Assembly: GCA_026627065.1 (NCBI GenBank)
Contig: JAPNUO010000003.1
Location: 124,001 to 188,000 of the forward strand
Reading direction: 5' to 3'
DNA length: 64,000 nt
Source: Bacillota bacterium
GTDB taxonomy: Bacteria; Bacillota; Sulfobacillia; Sulfobacillales; Sulfobacillaceae
The position numbers were made by a program, and so were the translations under genes. The notes below the pieces were generated by a model. It did not search any database and was not told the DNA's origin. It saw only the letters and a list, made by a program, of their open reading frames with translations. Below, one piece after another: positions 41,644-50,794 of this stretch (positions are counted from its first letter, which is position 1; each line of letters begins with the position of its first letter).

Positions 41644-42609
41644 TTGCAAATTCGACCGATTGCCGAGCGGACGTCGCCGCTGACCGCTAAAAAAGTCGCC
41701 CAAGCCTCGGTGCCGCCTAAGCGTCGCACCAGGATTCAGTGGAGTTACCATCTCATGCTTTTTCCTGGTCTATTGTTCTTGATCGCCTTTTCCTACTTGC
41801 CGATGGCCGGCATTACGATTGCTTTTAAGGAATATATCCCAGCGCTGGGCTTCTTTAAGTCGCCGTGGGTGGGCTTGGCGAATTTTAAAGTCATGCTCGT
41901 GTTGCCGGAAATCGCCCAAGTCTTTATCAACACAGTCAGCATTTCCAGCAGCGAGATTGTGCTCTTGATTTTGCTGCCGGTCATCATTGCCCTGATGCTG
42001 AACGAGGTGCGCAAGCAATGGTACAAACGCACGGTGCAGACCATTATTTACATGCCCCACTTCATTTCCTGGGTTATTTTAGCCGGCATGATTCTCAACC
42101 TCTTTGCTCTGCACGGGATGGTTAACAACTTTTTAGCCGCGTTCGGCGTGAAACCCATTAACTTTATGGCCAGCAATGTCTGGTTTCGGCCCATTGTGGT
42201 GAGTTCTTTTGTGTGGACGCAAATGGGGTTTGACACCATTGTCTATCTGGCGGCGCTAACCGCCATCAACCCTAGCCTCTACGAGGCAGCTGCCTTGGAT
42301 GGAGCCAATCGCTGGAAACAGATGATCCACGTGACCATACCGGGCATCATGCCCACGGTGGTGCTCCTGTCGGCCTTAAGTCTGGGCAACTTGTTAAACG
42401 CCAATTTTGAGCAGGTGTTTCTGATGTACAACCCGTTGGTGTATCCCACCGGCGATATTATCCAAACTTGGGTATACCGCACGGGCTTAGTCAATGCCAA
42501 TTTTAGTTTGGCGACGGCTGTGGGTCTTTTGCAATCGGTCATTGGTTTTATTTTGATCGTCATTTCGTATCGCTTAGCCTATAAGTTCGCCAACTACCGC
42601 ATCTTTTAA
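41644..42609 (+). CDS. Sugar ABC transporter permease (LplB/UgpA type)
   Basis: This is one of the two membrane channel subunits for the binding protein at 39853. It is 321 aa with six transmembrane helices, and the ABC-permease EAA loop YEAAALDGANRWKQMIHVTIPGI lies near residue 222. TTG 41644 is chosen, with GGGAGGGG 5-7 bases upstream. The open frame continues upstream, but an ATG at 41602 lies within the preceding hairpin. The N terminus is an Arg/Lys-rich cytoplasmic tail. No ATPase gene is in the operon, so a shared MsmX-like ATPase is presumed. Confidence 0.9.
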   Translation: MQIRPIAERTSPLTAKKVAQASVPPKRRTRIQWSYHLMLFPGLLFLIAFSYLPMAGITIAFKEYIPALGFFKSPWVGLANFKVMLVLPEIAQVFINTVSISSSEIVLLILLPVIIALMLNEVRKQWYKRTVQTIIYMPHFISWVILAGMILNLFALHGMVNNFLAAFGVKPINFMASNVWFRPIVVSSFVWTQMGFDTIVYLAALTAINPSLYEAAALDGANRWKQMIHVTIPGIMPTVVLLSALSLGNLLNANFEQVFLMYNPLVYPTGDIIQTWVYRTGLVNANFSLATAVGLLQSVIGFILIVISYRLAYKFANYRIF

Positions 42610-42650
42610 GCGTTAGCCACCCGATTTGAGATTGAGGAGGTTAGCCCCGC

Positions 42651-43544
42651 ATGGTCCGCTCGAAAAGTTGGGGAAGTCGCATTGCCGATGCCGCTATCGT
42701 AGGTGTGTTGCTGTTCCTTGCGCTGTTGACGTTAGCCCCCTTAGTGCACACCATCGCCGAATCGCTCAGCAACGGCGCCAAGGCGGCGGCCAACGAAGTG
42801 GGATTTTGGCCCAAAGAGTTTACCTGGGCGTCTTACACGACGTTGCTTCAAGGAGGGGGGTTTTTCCACGCGTTTTGGATTTCGGTGAAGATCGTGATAT
42901 TGAACGGAGTGCTCAACTTCTTCCTCACCATTCTGATGGCGTACCCTCTGTCCAAAACGCCGCAGGAATTTCCCGCGCGGCGCATCTACATTTGGGTCGT
43001 CGTGTTTACTATGCTGTTTAACGGGGGATTGATCCCCTGGTACATCACTATCGCCCACCTTGGGATAATAAACACCATTTGGGCGCTGGTGCTGCCGGGC
43101 GCGGTGCAGGTGTTCAACGTGCTCATTTTGATGAACTATTTTCGCAGTTTGCCCAAAGAGCTGGATGAAGCCGCGCGTCTGGACGGCGCCGGCCCCTGGT
43201 ACATCTGCTGGAAAATTTTTGTGCCGTTGTCCCTGCCGGCCCTTGCAACGGTAATGCTCTTCGACGTTGTTAGCCAGTGGAATTCGTTCTTTAATGGGTT
43301 CATATTGATTAATAACCCTCACAATTATCCGCTCATGACCTTTATCCAGCAACTGGTGACGGAATCACAGGCGGCGAACCTTAGCCTCCTAACGCCCGCG
43401 CAAATTGCGGAACTCAGCAAAACCACTGGTCCCAGCTTAAATGCCGCGAAATTTATCATCGGGATGATACCTATGCTGGCCATCTATCCCTTTATCCAAC
43501 GCTACTTCATCCGGGGCATCCGCTTGGGTTCGCTTAACGAATAG
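42651..43544 (+). CDS. Sugar ABC transporter permease (LplC/YtcP type)
   Basis: The second channel subunit is 297 aa with six transmembrane helices. The EAA loop LDEAARLDGAGPWYICWKIFVPLSLPALATV lies in the second half, and the C terminus ends FIQRYFIRGIRLGSLNE, typical of YtcP/LplC proteins. The ATG follows AGGAGG at a good distance. It is immediately followed by the GH38-like gene, the stop and the next site being only a few bases apart. Confidence 0.9.
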   Translation: MVRSKSWGSRIADAAIVGVLLFLALLTLAPLVHTIAESLSNGAKAAANEVGFWPKEFTWASYTTLLQGGGFFHAFWISVKIVILNGVLNFFLTILMAYPLSKTPQEFPARRIYIWVVVFTMLFNGGLIPWYITIAHLGIINTIWALVLPGAVQVFNVLILMNYFRSLPKELDEAARLDGAGPWYICWKIFVPLSLPALATVMLFDVVSQWNSFFNGFILINNPHNYPLMTFIQQLVTESQAANLSLLTPAQIAELSKTTGPSLNAAKFIIGMIPMLAIYPFIQRYFIRGIRLGSLNE

Positions 43545-43565
43545 TTCGTGACGGGAGGTCGGGTG

Positions 43566-45650
43566 GTGGAAATTCAGCGCGTTCATGTCGTCTTTAAAAC
43601 CCATTTAGACGTAGGATTCACGGACTTCGCGGCCAATGTCATCCAACGCTTTGAGCACGAGTATATTCCCGCGGCGATTGAAGTCGCGCGAGCCTGTCAG
43701 ACCGCTTCCGGGGAAAGGCGGTTTGTGTGGACATTGGGGTCATTTTTGGTCACCCACGCGCTTGATCACCTTGATGGCGAGGCCTTGCGCCGCTTTGTTA
43801 GTGCCCTAGAAGAGGGCGATGTGGCCTGGCACGGGCTGCCGTTCTCGATGCATTCGGAGTTGATGGACCAGGGTCTCTTTCGGCATGCGCTCTCCCTGAG
43901 CGCCGCGCTGGATCGCCGTTTTGGGCGCCGCACGACGGCGGCTAAAATGACGGACGTTCCCGGGCATACGCGTGCGATTGTGCCGCTACTGGCCGAGGCT
44001 GGGATCAACTACCTTCACATCGGGGTCAATCCGGTGTCGACGCGTCCTCGGGTGCCGACCCTGTTTCGGTGGGCGGGTCCCGAAGGGCAGGAGGTGATTG
44101 TGCATTACGCCAATCAGTACGGCGAGGAATTTTCCTTGCCGGGGATGGAGGATGTGCTGGTCTTTATTCATGCAGGGGACAACCAAGGTCCGCCCACCGT
44201 GGACGCGGTTCAGGCATTGTATAAGGCGTTGGAACAGCGGTTTCCCGGCGCCCGCATCTTTGGGTCCACATTGACCGCCTTTGCAGAGGCGCTTTGGCCT
44301 TTCCGGCATCGCCTGCCGTTAGTCACTCAGGAAATCGGCGACACTTGGATTCACGGGGTGGCCTCGGATCCAGACAAGGTGGCGGGCTTTCGCGCCTTGT
44401 GCCGGTTGCGGGAGACGTGGCTGCGGACCCAAGCGGTCACCGAGGAGGAATTGGTTCCGTTTTCTCATGCCTTGTTGATGGTGCCGGAGCACACCTGGGG
44501 TGTGGATCACAAGAAGTTTTTGGCCGACTACCGGCACTACGAGAAGGTGAGCTTTGTCGACGCCTGCGGGCAAGATGCGGTGAACGACGACGCCATTCCC
44601 CCGAAATACGCTTATTTGAGCGCGTATGTCAGTCCAGACTCCGAGCGGCGCCGATATTCTGAGCTCGAAGCCTCTTGGGACGAACAGCGGCACTATCTTG
44701 CGGAAGCGCTCGAGGCATTGCCCCGCGCTACATTGAAAGAAGAGGCTCGGCGGGCATTGAAGGAGCTGAAGCCGCGGAAGACGGAGGCGTATGGCTTGAA
44801 GCCGGTCCAGCCGGGAGAATTGCTGGCGGTCGGGGCGTTTCGCGTGCGATTTCGGTCTGACGGCGCGATTGAGAGCCTTCAAGACGGCGGTGGCCGCGAG
44901 TGGGTCAGCGCAAAAGCACCGATCGGTCTCTTTTCGTATGAGACCTTTGATGCTGACGATTATCGGGTCTGGACCGGCGAATATCTCAGAGATTATCCCC
45001 GCCACTATGCATGGGCCGATGCGGATTTCGGCAAACCGGGCTTGGAACTGGCGAAGCCAGTCGCAAAACATCGGCTGTGGTTGCCCCAATCCGTTGAAAT
45101 CTGGCGGGATCGGGGAGCTTTAGGTGACGACGTGATCGTGGTTCCCAGGATGTCTCCAGACGCTTCCCAATCATACGGCTGCCCGCGCCGAGTCGAGATG
45201 CGCTATCGGTTTTGGCGCGACGCGCCCAGGGTAAGCGTCGTCGTGCAGTGGTTTGACAAGGATGCGGTGCGATGGCCGGAAGCCATCTGGTGGTCGCTTG
45301 GAATCGGGGTGGACAGCCCCGCAAGATGGCGGCTGGATAAATTGGGGCTTGCCATTGATCCCGGCGACGTCGTCCTGGGCGGAAACCGCGGCCTTCATGC
45401 GGTGGGCAGGGGGATCACTTATGAGGCCGCAGATGCGAGAGTGGAGATCGCGTCGCTTGATGCGCCCGTGGTCTCTTTAGGACGGCGCAATCTCTTGACG
45501 TTGGTCACCACCGCTCCCGATCTGGATCAGGGGTTTCATTTTAATTTGCACAATAACGTCTGGGGAACCAATTTTCGGGTCTGGTACCGCGACGATGCGA
45601 AGTTTCGCTTTGACGTTCACTTGGAAAATGTCTCAAGCGAGCTTGCCTGA
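43566..45650 (+). CDS. GH38-like glycosidase (DUF5054-type)
   Basis: The about 694-aa cytoplasmic protein is related to family 38 alpha-mannosidases. The N-terminal zinc-type motif HLDVGFTD is at about residues 13-20. The motif DVPGHTRAIVPLLAEAGI corresponds to the DxFGH nucleophile region of GH38, and HTWGVDHKKF lies in the middle. The C-terminal half is beta-rich (QSLE-type DUF5054 region). No signal peptide, so it would act after import. GTG 43566 or 43563, with GGGAGG upstream. In this operon it probably releases the imported glycoside's sugar, but the substrate is unknown. Confidence 0.7.
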   Translation: MEIQRVHVVFKTHLDVGFTDFAANVIQRFEHEYIPAAIEVARACQTASGERRFVWTLGSFLVTHALDHLDGEALRRFVSALEEGDVAWHGLPFSMHSELMDQGLFRHALSLSAALDRRFGRRTTAAKMTDVPGHTRAIVPLLAEAGINYLHIGVNPVSTRPRVPTLFRWAGPEGQEVIVHYANQYGEEFSLPGMEDVLVFIHAGDNQGPPTVDAVQALYKALEQRFPGARIFGSTLTAFAEALWPFRHRLPLVTQEIGDTWIHGVASDPDKVAGFRALCRLRETWLRTQAVTEEELVPFSHALLMVPEHTWGVDHKKFLADYRHYEKVSFVDACGQDAVNDDAIPPKYAYLSAYVSPDSERRRYSELEASWDEQRHYLAEALEALPRATLKEEARRALKELKPRKTEAYGLKPVQPGELLAVGAFRVRFRSDGAIESLQDGGGREWVSAKAPIGLFSYETFDADDYRVWTGEYLRDYPRHYAWADADFGKPGLELAKPVAKHRLWLPQSVEIWRDRGALGDDVIVVPRMSPDASQSYGCPRRVEMRYRFWRDAPRVSVVVQWFDKDAVRWPEAIWWSLGIGVDSPARWRLDKLGLAIDPGDVVLGGNRGLHAVGRGITYEAADARVEIASLDAPVVSLGRRNLLTLVTTAPDLDQGFHFNLHNNVWGTNFRVWYRDDAKFRFDVHLENVSSELA

Positions 45651-45681
45651 TGGAGATATAAGAGACAAGGGAGATTGTGCC

Positions 45682-46974
45682 ATGGGAGAAGACGCAAAAA
45701 GGACGGTCATCGCACGCCACTTCGCCAAGCGGCAAGAAAAGCGCATCGTCGAGGTGCCATTCTTGGTAGCGTCGGATGTGGAAGAGGTTGGCGTTGAACT
45801 TCGGGTGTCGCCCACTCAAGGGCACGCGACGGTCGACCTCGGACTTCGCGATGTGCATGGTGTGCGGGGATGGAGTGGAGGAGCTCGGCAGGTCGTGTGG
45901 GTGGGGGAAGAAACGGCAAGTCCAGGGTACGTCGCCGGACCTCTTCCAGCGGGAGAGTGGGCGGTACTGTTAGGGCTGTATGAGGTGCCGGACGCGGGCG
46001 TCTCGGTGGAGATTGCGATGGAAATGCGCCTAAAGGCGCCACGCTGGCTGCGCGGAGACTTTCACGCCCATAGCATCCACAGCGACGGGGCCTTTTCCCT
46101 AACCGAGGCCCTGGACAAGGCCGAAGAACAGGGGCTAGACTTTCTTGCCTTGACCGACCACAACACCGTCAGCCAGAATCTCAACGTGCCGCGCGATGCG
46201 CGCGTGCTCGGCATTCCCGGAATGGAATTTACCACCTACGATGGTCATGCGAATTTCATTGGGGCGGTGTACCCCATCGATGACTTTCGAGCGGCGTCCC
46301 GCGAGGACGTTTACCGTCTCATGCGCACGGCCGCAGAGCGAGGGGCGGTCGTGTCCCTCAATCATCCCTTCGAGTCTAGTTGCCCCAGCTGCGCTTGGCG
46401 TTGGGGAATGGAAGCCCCCGCCGATGCGGTGGAGGTCTGGAACGGGCCGTGGCGCCCCGACAACGAGAGGGCGCTTCGATGGTGGCACCAGGCGCTTTTG
46501 AGCGGGCGGCGCCTGGTGGCCATTGGGGGAAGCGATGTGCACAACCTCGAAAACCCCTATGTGCGCCACGGGCATCCCTGCACCTGGGTCTACAGCCCCG
46601 CTCGCCGGACCGCCGACATCCTGACTGCGGTGCGCCAGGGCCACGTGTTTATCACCGCGGACCCGGATGGCCCGCGGATCGAAGTCGAGTGCGGCTCGTA
46701 TCGGATGGGCGATCGGGTGCCGCGTCACGTGACGGACGCTACCACCATTAGGGTGAGGGAGGTCGAGGCAGGCGACGAGGTCCGAATCATCCCAGGGGTG
46801 GGCGACGTATTGCGTTGGCGCGCGCAAAGCCCGGGAGAGTATGTCTGTGAGGTCCAGGAACCTCGTCCGCCATTTTTGCGCGTGGAAGTGTGGCGATGGT
46901 CGCCGACGTTTCAAACGGAGGTTTTGGTGGCGTTAAGCAATCCTCTCTATTTCGAGCTGGGCGATTTGGCGTAG
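45682..46974 (+). CDS. PHP-domain metallohydrolase (CehA/McbA type)
   Basis: The 430-aa protein has an N-terminal beta-rich domain (1-115) and a PHP phosphoesterase-like domain from RGDFHAHSIHSDGAFSL (H-x-H metal ligands), with LTDHNTVS, SLNHPFES and GGSDVHNL as further ligand-bearing segments. PHP proteins of this group hydrolyse esters or phosphoesters with two or three metals. ATG 45682 follows AAGGGAG. It is not a housekeeping histidinol phosphatase. Its place in the inositol operon suggests removal of an ester or phosphoryl group from the imported compound (inference). Confidence 0.75.
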   Translation: MGEDAKRTVIARHFAKRQEKRIVEVPFLVASDVEEVGVELRVSPTQGHATVDLGLRDVHGVRGWSGGARQVVWVGEETASPGYVAGPLPAGEWAVLLGLYEVPDAGVSVEIAMEMRLKAPRWLRGDFHAHSIHSDGAFSLTEALDKAEEQGLDFLALTDHNTVSQNLNVPRDARVLGIPGMEFTTYDGHANFIGAVYPIDDFRAASREDVYRLMRTAAERGAVVSLNHPFESSCPSCAWRWGMEAPADAVEVWNGPWRPDNERALRWWHQALLSGRRLVAIGGSDVHNLENPYVRHGHPCTWVYSPARRTADILTAVRQGHVFITADPDGPRIEVECGSYRMGDRVPRHVTDATTIRVREVEAGDEVRIIPGVGDVLRWRAQSPGEYVCEVQEPRPPFLRVEVWRWSPTFQTEVLVALSNPLYFELGDLA

Positions 46975-47035
46975 AAGATTTTGGGAGCCAGACCCTGCGT
47001 AATCAGCGGCATCATTTTAGGAGGTCAAGTGGGCT

Positions 47036-48064
47036 ATGGGAGATCAGGTGCGTATCGGGTTAATTGGTGTAGGGGCCATGGGCAGGATTCACGCGCAGAA
47101 TTTGTTGAGCATGCCGAACGTGGCGCTGGTGGCGGTGGCCGATCCCAAAATCGAGGCCATTGAACGGAGCGGATTTCGCCTGCCCGAGGGTGTTGTCCGC
47201 GCCACAAATTACCACGACCTTCTCGGGATGACGCTCGATGCGGTGGTGTTGTCCTCGGCGACGACGACACACAAGGACATTTTGATGGATTTGGTGCATT
47301 ACGGGCGCCCGGTATTATGCGAAAAGCCCCTCGCGGCCGAATTGGACGAAGCCCGGCATGTGCATCAGGCGATCTGCGACCATGGCCTTTTAGTGCAAAT
47401 GGGATTTGTACGGCGATTTGACCCGCTTTACCGACGAGCCAAGGAACTGATCGATGAGGGGCGAATTGGGGAGCCCTACCATTACTGGGGCTTAAGCCGC
47501 GATCAATGGGCTCCTCCGCTGGATACCGTCAAGGACTCCGGGGGATTTGTGGTGGACACCGGGGTGCACGAATACGACCTGGTGCGCTGGTTCTTTCACG
47601 ATGAGTTTGCGTCGGTTTATGCCAGGGGCGGCGTGTTTGTGACGAAGGCGTTGGCAGCGCTTGGCGATTACGATCAGGTGGACATCAACTTCCGGACGGT
47701 CGGGGGGAAGCTCGGGGCTATTGAGTTGTCGCGGAACGCCATTTACGGGTATGACGTGCGGGCGGAAATTCTAGGAGACCGGGGAGCCATTCGGGTCGTG
47801 GCCGACCACCGGACGACCACGGCCCTTTATGTGGAGAACCAGGTGATAGGAGATACCTTCCAGACCTTTGCCGAACGGTTTCAGTGGGCATATAAACAGC
47901 AATTGGTCGAATTTGTCGAGCTCGTCAAAGGCGAGCGAACCCATACTCCGGTGGGGAGCGGCGATGCCGTCAAGGCTCAAGAAGTGGCCATGGCAGTCAA
48001 ACAATCGCTGGCCACGGGGCAGCCGTGCGATTTGGCCACGGTAGAAAGTATGTCTTCATTCTGA
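47036..48064 (+). CDS. iolG: Gfo/Idh/MocA dehydrogenase, inositol 2-dehydrogenase-like
   Basis: The 342-aa NAD(P)-dependent oxidoreductase has a Rossmann fold IGLIGVGAMGRIHAQNL, the catalytic-lysine motif CEKPLAA and the substrate-binding DTGVHEYDLVRWFF. The last resembles the Asp/His pair of inositol dehydrogenases. It probably oxidises myo-inositol or a glycosylated form to the 2-keto product used by IolE. The symbol is tentative because these families include many sugar dehydrogenases. The ATG follows TAGGAGGTCAAG. Confidence 0.7.
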   Translation: MGDQVRIGLIGVGAMGRIHAQNLLSMPNVALVAVADPKIEAIERSGFRLPEGVVRATNYHDLLGMTLDAVVLSSATTTHKDILMDLVHYGRPVLCEKPLAAELDEARHVHQAICDHGLLVQMGFVRRFDPLYRRAKELIDEGRIGEPYHYWGLSRDQWAPPLDTVKDSGGFVVDTGVHEYDLVRWFFHDEFASVYARGGVFVTKALAALGDYDQVDINFRTVGGKLGAIELSRNAIYGYDVRAEILGDRGAIRVVADHRTTTALYVENQVIGDTFQTFAERFQWAYKQQLVEFVELVKGERTHTPVGSGDAVKAQEVAMAVKQSLATGQPCDLATVESMSSF

Positions 48065-48104
48065 AAGGGTCACAAAAGTCCCGGAGAGAGGTGGGTGAGC
48101 GCGC

Positions 48105-48989
48105 ATGGCATGGGAATACGGGGCGTCTCCAATCAATTGGTGCAACGATGATTTGCTGGATCTCGGCGATGAATTTAGCGTGGAAGAGATTCTGGGCGAG
48201 ATGCGTGAGGCCGGCGTGCACGGTACGGAGATGGGGCGAAAGTTTCCCCGTGACGCCCAGCAATTAAAAGAGGTGCTGGCGGCCTTCGATCTACAGCTCA
48301 TCAGCGGCTGGGCGCAAATTCACGTCGCCGACCGGCGCCTGTGGTCGGAAGAAATGGCGCAATATGAGCGTCATCTGGCGTTGCTGGAGGCCCTCGGCTG
48401 TTCGGTGGTGGTCACTGCGGAGGGCAGCGGCAGTGTCCACTGGGACCGTAACGGGGATCGTTCGCAGCGCATCCCCTGGGGCCCGGACGAGTGGGACAAC
48501 GTCCTGGCGGGGTTGACGGAAGCAGGGAAACGGGCCGCCGGTCACGGTCTTAGCCTGGTCTACCATCCGCACCTTGGCACCAATATTGAAAACGAAAGCG
48601 AGATTGTGCGTTTGCTGGAAGGCACCCAAGAGGAATGGGTGGCCTTGGTCCTGGATACCGGACATTTGGGCGTGGCTGGGGTGGATGTCAGTCGGTTTGT
48701 CAGACGATTCGGGGCGCGCATTAAGCATGTGCATTTCAAATCCTTTAGGCAGTCGGTGGTCCAGCAATATTGGCAGGGACTCGGATTCCTTGACGCGGTG
48801 CGCCAGGGGCTCTTTACGGTGCCGGGGGACGGCGATCTGGGCTTTGGCCCCATCGTGTCGGCGCTTTATGAAACGGGGTACCGGGGATGGTGCGTGATCG
48901 AGGCTGAGCAGGATCCCAAGGTTGCGCCGCCACTGACCTATCTTCGCCGGGCGCTACAGTACTTGGAGGACCTTGAGGCGCAAGTTTAG
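48105..48989 (+). CDS. iolE: 2-keto-myo-inositol dehydratase
   Basis: IolE dehydrates 2-keto-myo-inositol (scyllo-inosose) to 3D-trihydroxycyclohexane-1,2-dione. The 294-aa TIM-barrel protein has the family start GASPINWCNDD, GTEMGRKFPRDAQQL, VYHPHLGT, LDTGHLG and HVHFKS, with metal ligands Glu/Asp/His in these motifs. The ATG follows GAGAGAGG-like sequence. It is directly followed by iolB. Confidence 0.93.
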   Translation: MAWEYGASPINWCNDDLLDLGDEFSVEEILGEMREAGVHGTEMGRKFPRDAQQLKEVLAAFDLQLISGWAQIHVADRRLWSEEMAQYERHLALLEALGCSVVVTAEGSGSVHWDRNGDRSQRIPWGPDEWDNVLAGLTEAGKRAAGHGLSLVYHPHLGTNIENESEIVRLLEGTQEEWVALVLDTGHLGVAGVDVSRFVRRFGARIKHVHFKSFRQSVVQQYWQGLGFLDAVRQGLFTVPGDGDLGFGPIVSALYETGYRGWCVIEAEQDPKVAPPLTYLRRALQYLEDLEAQV

Positions 48990-49035
48990 GCGTAAGCCAC
49001 CAAAATAGCGTGTTTTGCGAGAAGGAGGCGGCGCG

Positions 49036-49875
49036 ATGTTGCAGATTCGGCCGGTGGAGCAGAATGACCCGAGCCGCGCGGTGGTCGGCGCGGGGCCGGC
49101 ACAGACGGCGCTTCTTCGCTACGTGAGCGCCGAGGTCTATCGCCTGAGTCCTGGTGTCGAATGGAGGCGAAGGGTGGGGCCGGCCCAAGAATCCGCCGTG
49201 GTGGTGTTGACCGGAGAGGTTACGGTGCGGGAACCGGAGCGTGTTGCGAGTTCTGTTGGGCGCCGGCGTTCGGTCTTTGAGTCGGTATTGCCCTACGTGT
49301 TGTATTTGCCGTCAGGGCGCGAAGTACACTTGACGGCACTGACAGAAGCCGAGGTGGTCTGGGCGCAGGCTGAGCTGCCGGAGCCCTCGACGTTGCCGCC
49401 CCGCCTCTGGGGACCGGAGGAGATGACGAGTGAACAGCGGGGGGAGGGCGTGACGGCGCGCGAAGTCCGGCATTTGCTGGAAGAACCCGGTCAGGCCATG
49501 CGCCTAAGGCTGGTTGAAGTGGTGACGCCGGCGGGACATTGGTCGAGCTTTCCGCCTCATAAACATGACGAAGACGTGCCCGGTCGAGAATCGCTGCTCG
49601 AAGAGTTGTATTACTACCACCTGTCTCCCCCTTCGGGATGGGCTCTTCAGCGCGTGTACGATGGCCAAGGCTGGGGCGAGGTCATGGCGGTGGGGGATGG
49701 GGACCTGGTCATGGTACCCCGGGGTTATCATCCTTTCGCGGTGCCGCCGGGGTATACTGCCTACTACTTGAATATTATGGCCGGCACCACGCGCGATTGG
49801 CGCTTTACGGTGGATCCCGCGTTTCGGCACGTACCCTCATTTCATGTCCCGGAAAGGACGAGTCGGCATGATTAG
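49036..49875 (+). CDS. iolB: 5-deoxy-glucuronate isomerase
   Basis: IolB isomerises 5-deoxy-glucuronate to 2-deoxy-5-keto-gluconate. The 279-aa bicupin has the metal-binding motifs PPHKHD, EELYYYHL and MVPRGYHPF, with the ending TRDWRFTVDPAF typical of IolB. ATG 49036 follows AAGGAGG. It overlaps the aldolase gene by 8 bases, so expression is coupled. Confidence 0.94.
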   Translation: MLQIRPVEQNDPSRAVVGAGPAQTALLRYVSAEVYRLSPGVEWRRRVGPAQESAVVVLTGEVTVREPERVASSVGRRRSVFESVLPYVLYLPSGREVHLTALTEAEVVWAQAELPEPSTLPPRLWGPEEMTSEQRGEGVTAREVRHLLEEPGQAMRLRLVEVVTPAGHWSSFPPHKHDEDVPGRESLLEELYYYHLSPPSGWALQRVYDGQGWGEVMAVGDGDLVMVPRGYHPFAVPPGYTAYYLNIMAGTTRDWRFTVDPAFRHVPSFHVPERTSRHD

Positions 49876-50794
49876 CAACGACGAGTTGTTGACGATCGTC
49901 GTCGAGTCCCGGCTGTCGCATCCCACCGTGATCCGCACCATGGCCGCGCAACGCCTGCCCGCCGAACGCTGGCGGGAGCGTCCGCTGGTGCTGGTAGCCG
50001 CCGATCATCCGGCGCGCGGGGTGGTTGCAGCCGGGGCTGACCCTTGGGCAATGGCGGACCGGGGGGAACTTCTACGGCGCCTAGCCCGTGTGCTGATGCA
50101 GCCGTTTGTTGATGGGGTCCTTGTGACGCCCGACATCATGGAGGAGCTCTGGATGCTGCAAGCCTGGGTGCGCGATCAGGGGGGGCCGGCGTTTCTTGAC
50201 GGAAAGCTCCTCATTGGATCGATGAACCGGGCGGGGTTGGCCGGAGCGGCCTTTGAAAGCGAAGACGTGGTCACCGCCTACACACCGCAAGGGCTGGCAG
50301 AAGCGCACATGGATGCGGGGAAGTTGCTTTTGCGGCTCAATTTGTCTGAGTCGCGGGCAATTCGCACTATCGAAGCCGTGGTGGCGGCCCTCAATGAGTT
50401 GGCGGCGTTGAACTTGCCGGTCTTCCTCGAGCCTATCGCAGTGCCGCTGACGACCGACGAGCTGGTGCGGTTGATGGGAGTGGCGTCGGGGCTGGGGCAA
50501 ACCTCGTTAGGCCGTTGGCTCAAGGTGCCCATGGTCGAAGAGTTTCATCGCGTCGCGCGGGCCACTAGTTATCCCTTGGTCTTGCTTGGGGGAGCGGAGC
50601 GGCAGGACCAGGCGGTGTTGCTCCAGCGCATCGCGCGGTGTTTGAATGAGGCGCCTACCGTTCGCGGGGTGCTCATGGGGCGCAGCGTGCTCTATCCGGA
50701 GGACGGGAGCGATCCCCGCCGCGTGTTGGCGAGCATTGCCGAACTTCTGCGCGGGGATGCGATTAGGGAGGTCGTCGAATGGCCAGGCCTTTAG
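49868..50794 (+). CDS. Cgl0159-family (beta/alpha)8 aldolase of inositol catabolism
   Basis: This 308-aa protein fits the Cgl0159 family: LVLVAADHPARG, ADRGELLRRLARVL, DGVLVTPDIMEEL, GSMNRAGLAGAAFE and GKLLLRLNL. The family lies next to inositol genes in Actinobacteria and is thought to replace IolJ in splitting 2-deoxy-5-keto-gluconate 6-phosphate to malonate semialdehyde and dihydroxyacetone phosphate. No separate IolJ is in the window. ATG 49868 with GGAAAGG upstream is preferred to ATG 49844. Role from context plus family; activity not shown here. Confidence 0.75.
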   Translation: MISNDELLTIVVESRLSHPTVIRTMAAQRLPAERWRERPLVLVAADHPARGVVAAGADPWAMADRGELLRRLARVLMQPFVDGVLVTPDIMEELWMLQAWVRDQGGPAFLDGKLLIGSMNRAGLAGAAFESEDVVTAYTPQGLAEAHMDAGKLLLRLNLSESRAIRTIEAVVAALNELAALNLPVFLEPIAVPLTTDELVRLMGVASGLGQTSLGRWLKVPMVEEFHRVARATSYPLVLLGGAERQDQAVLLQRIARCLNEAPTVRGVLMGRSVLYPEDGSDPRRVLASIAELLRGDAIREVVEWPGL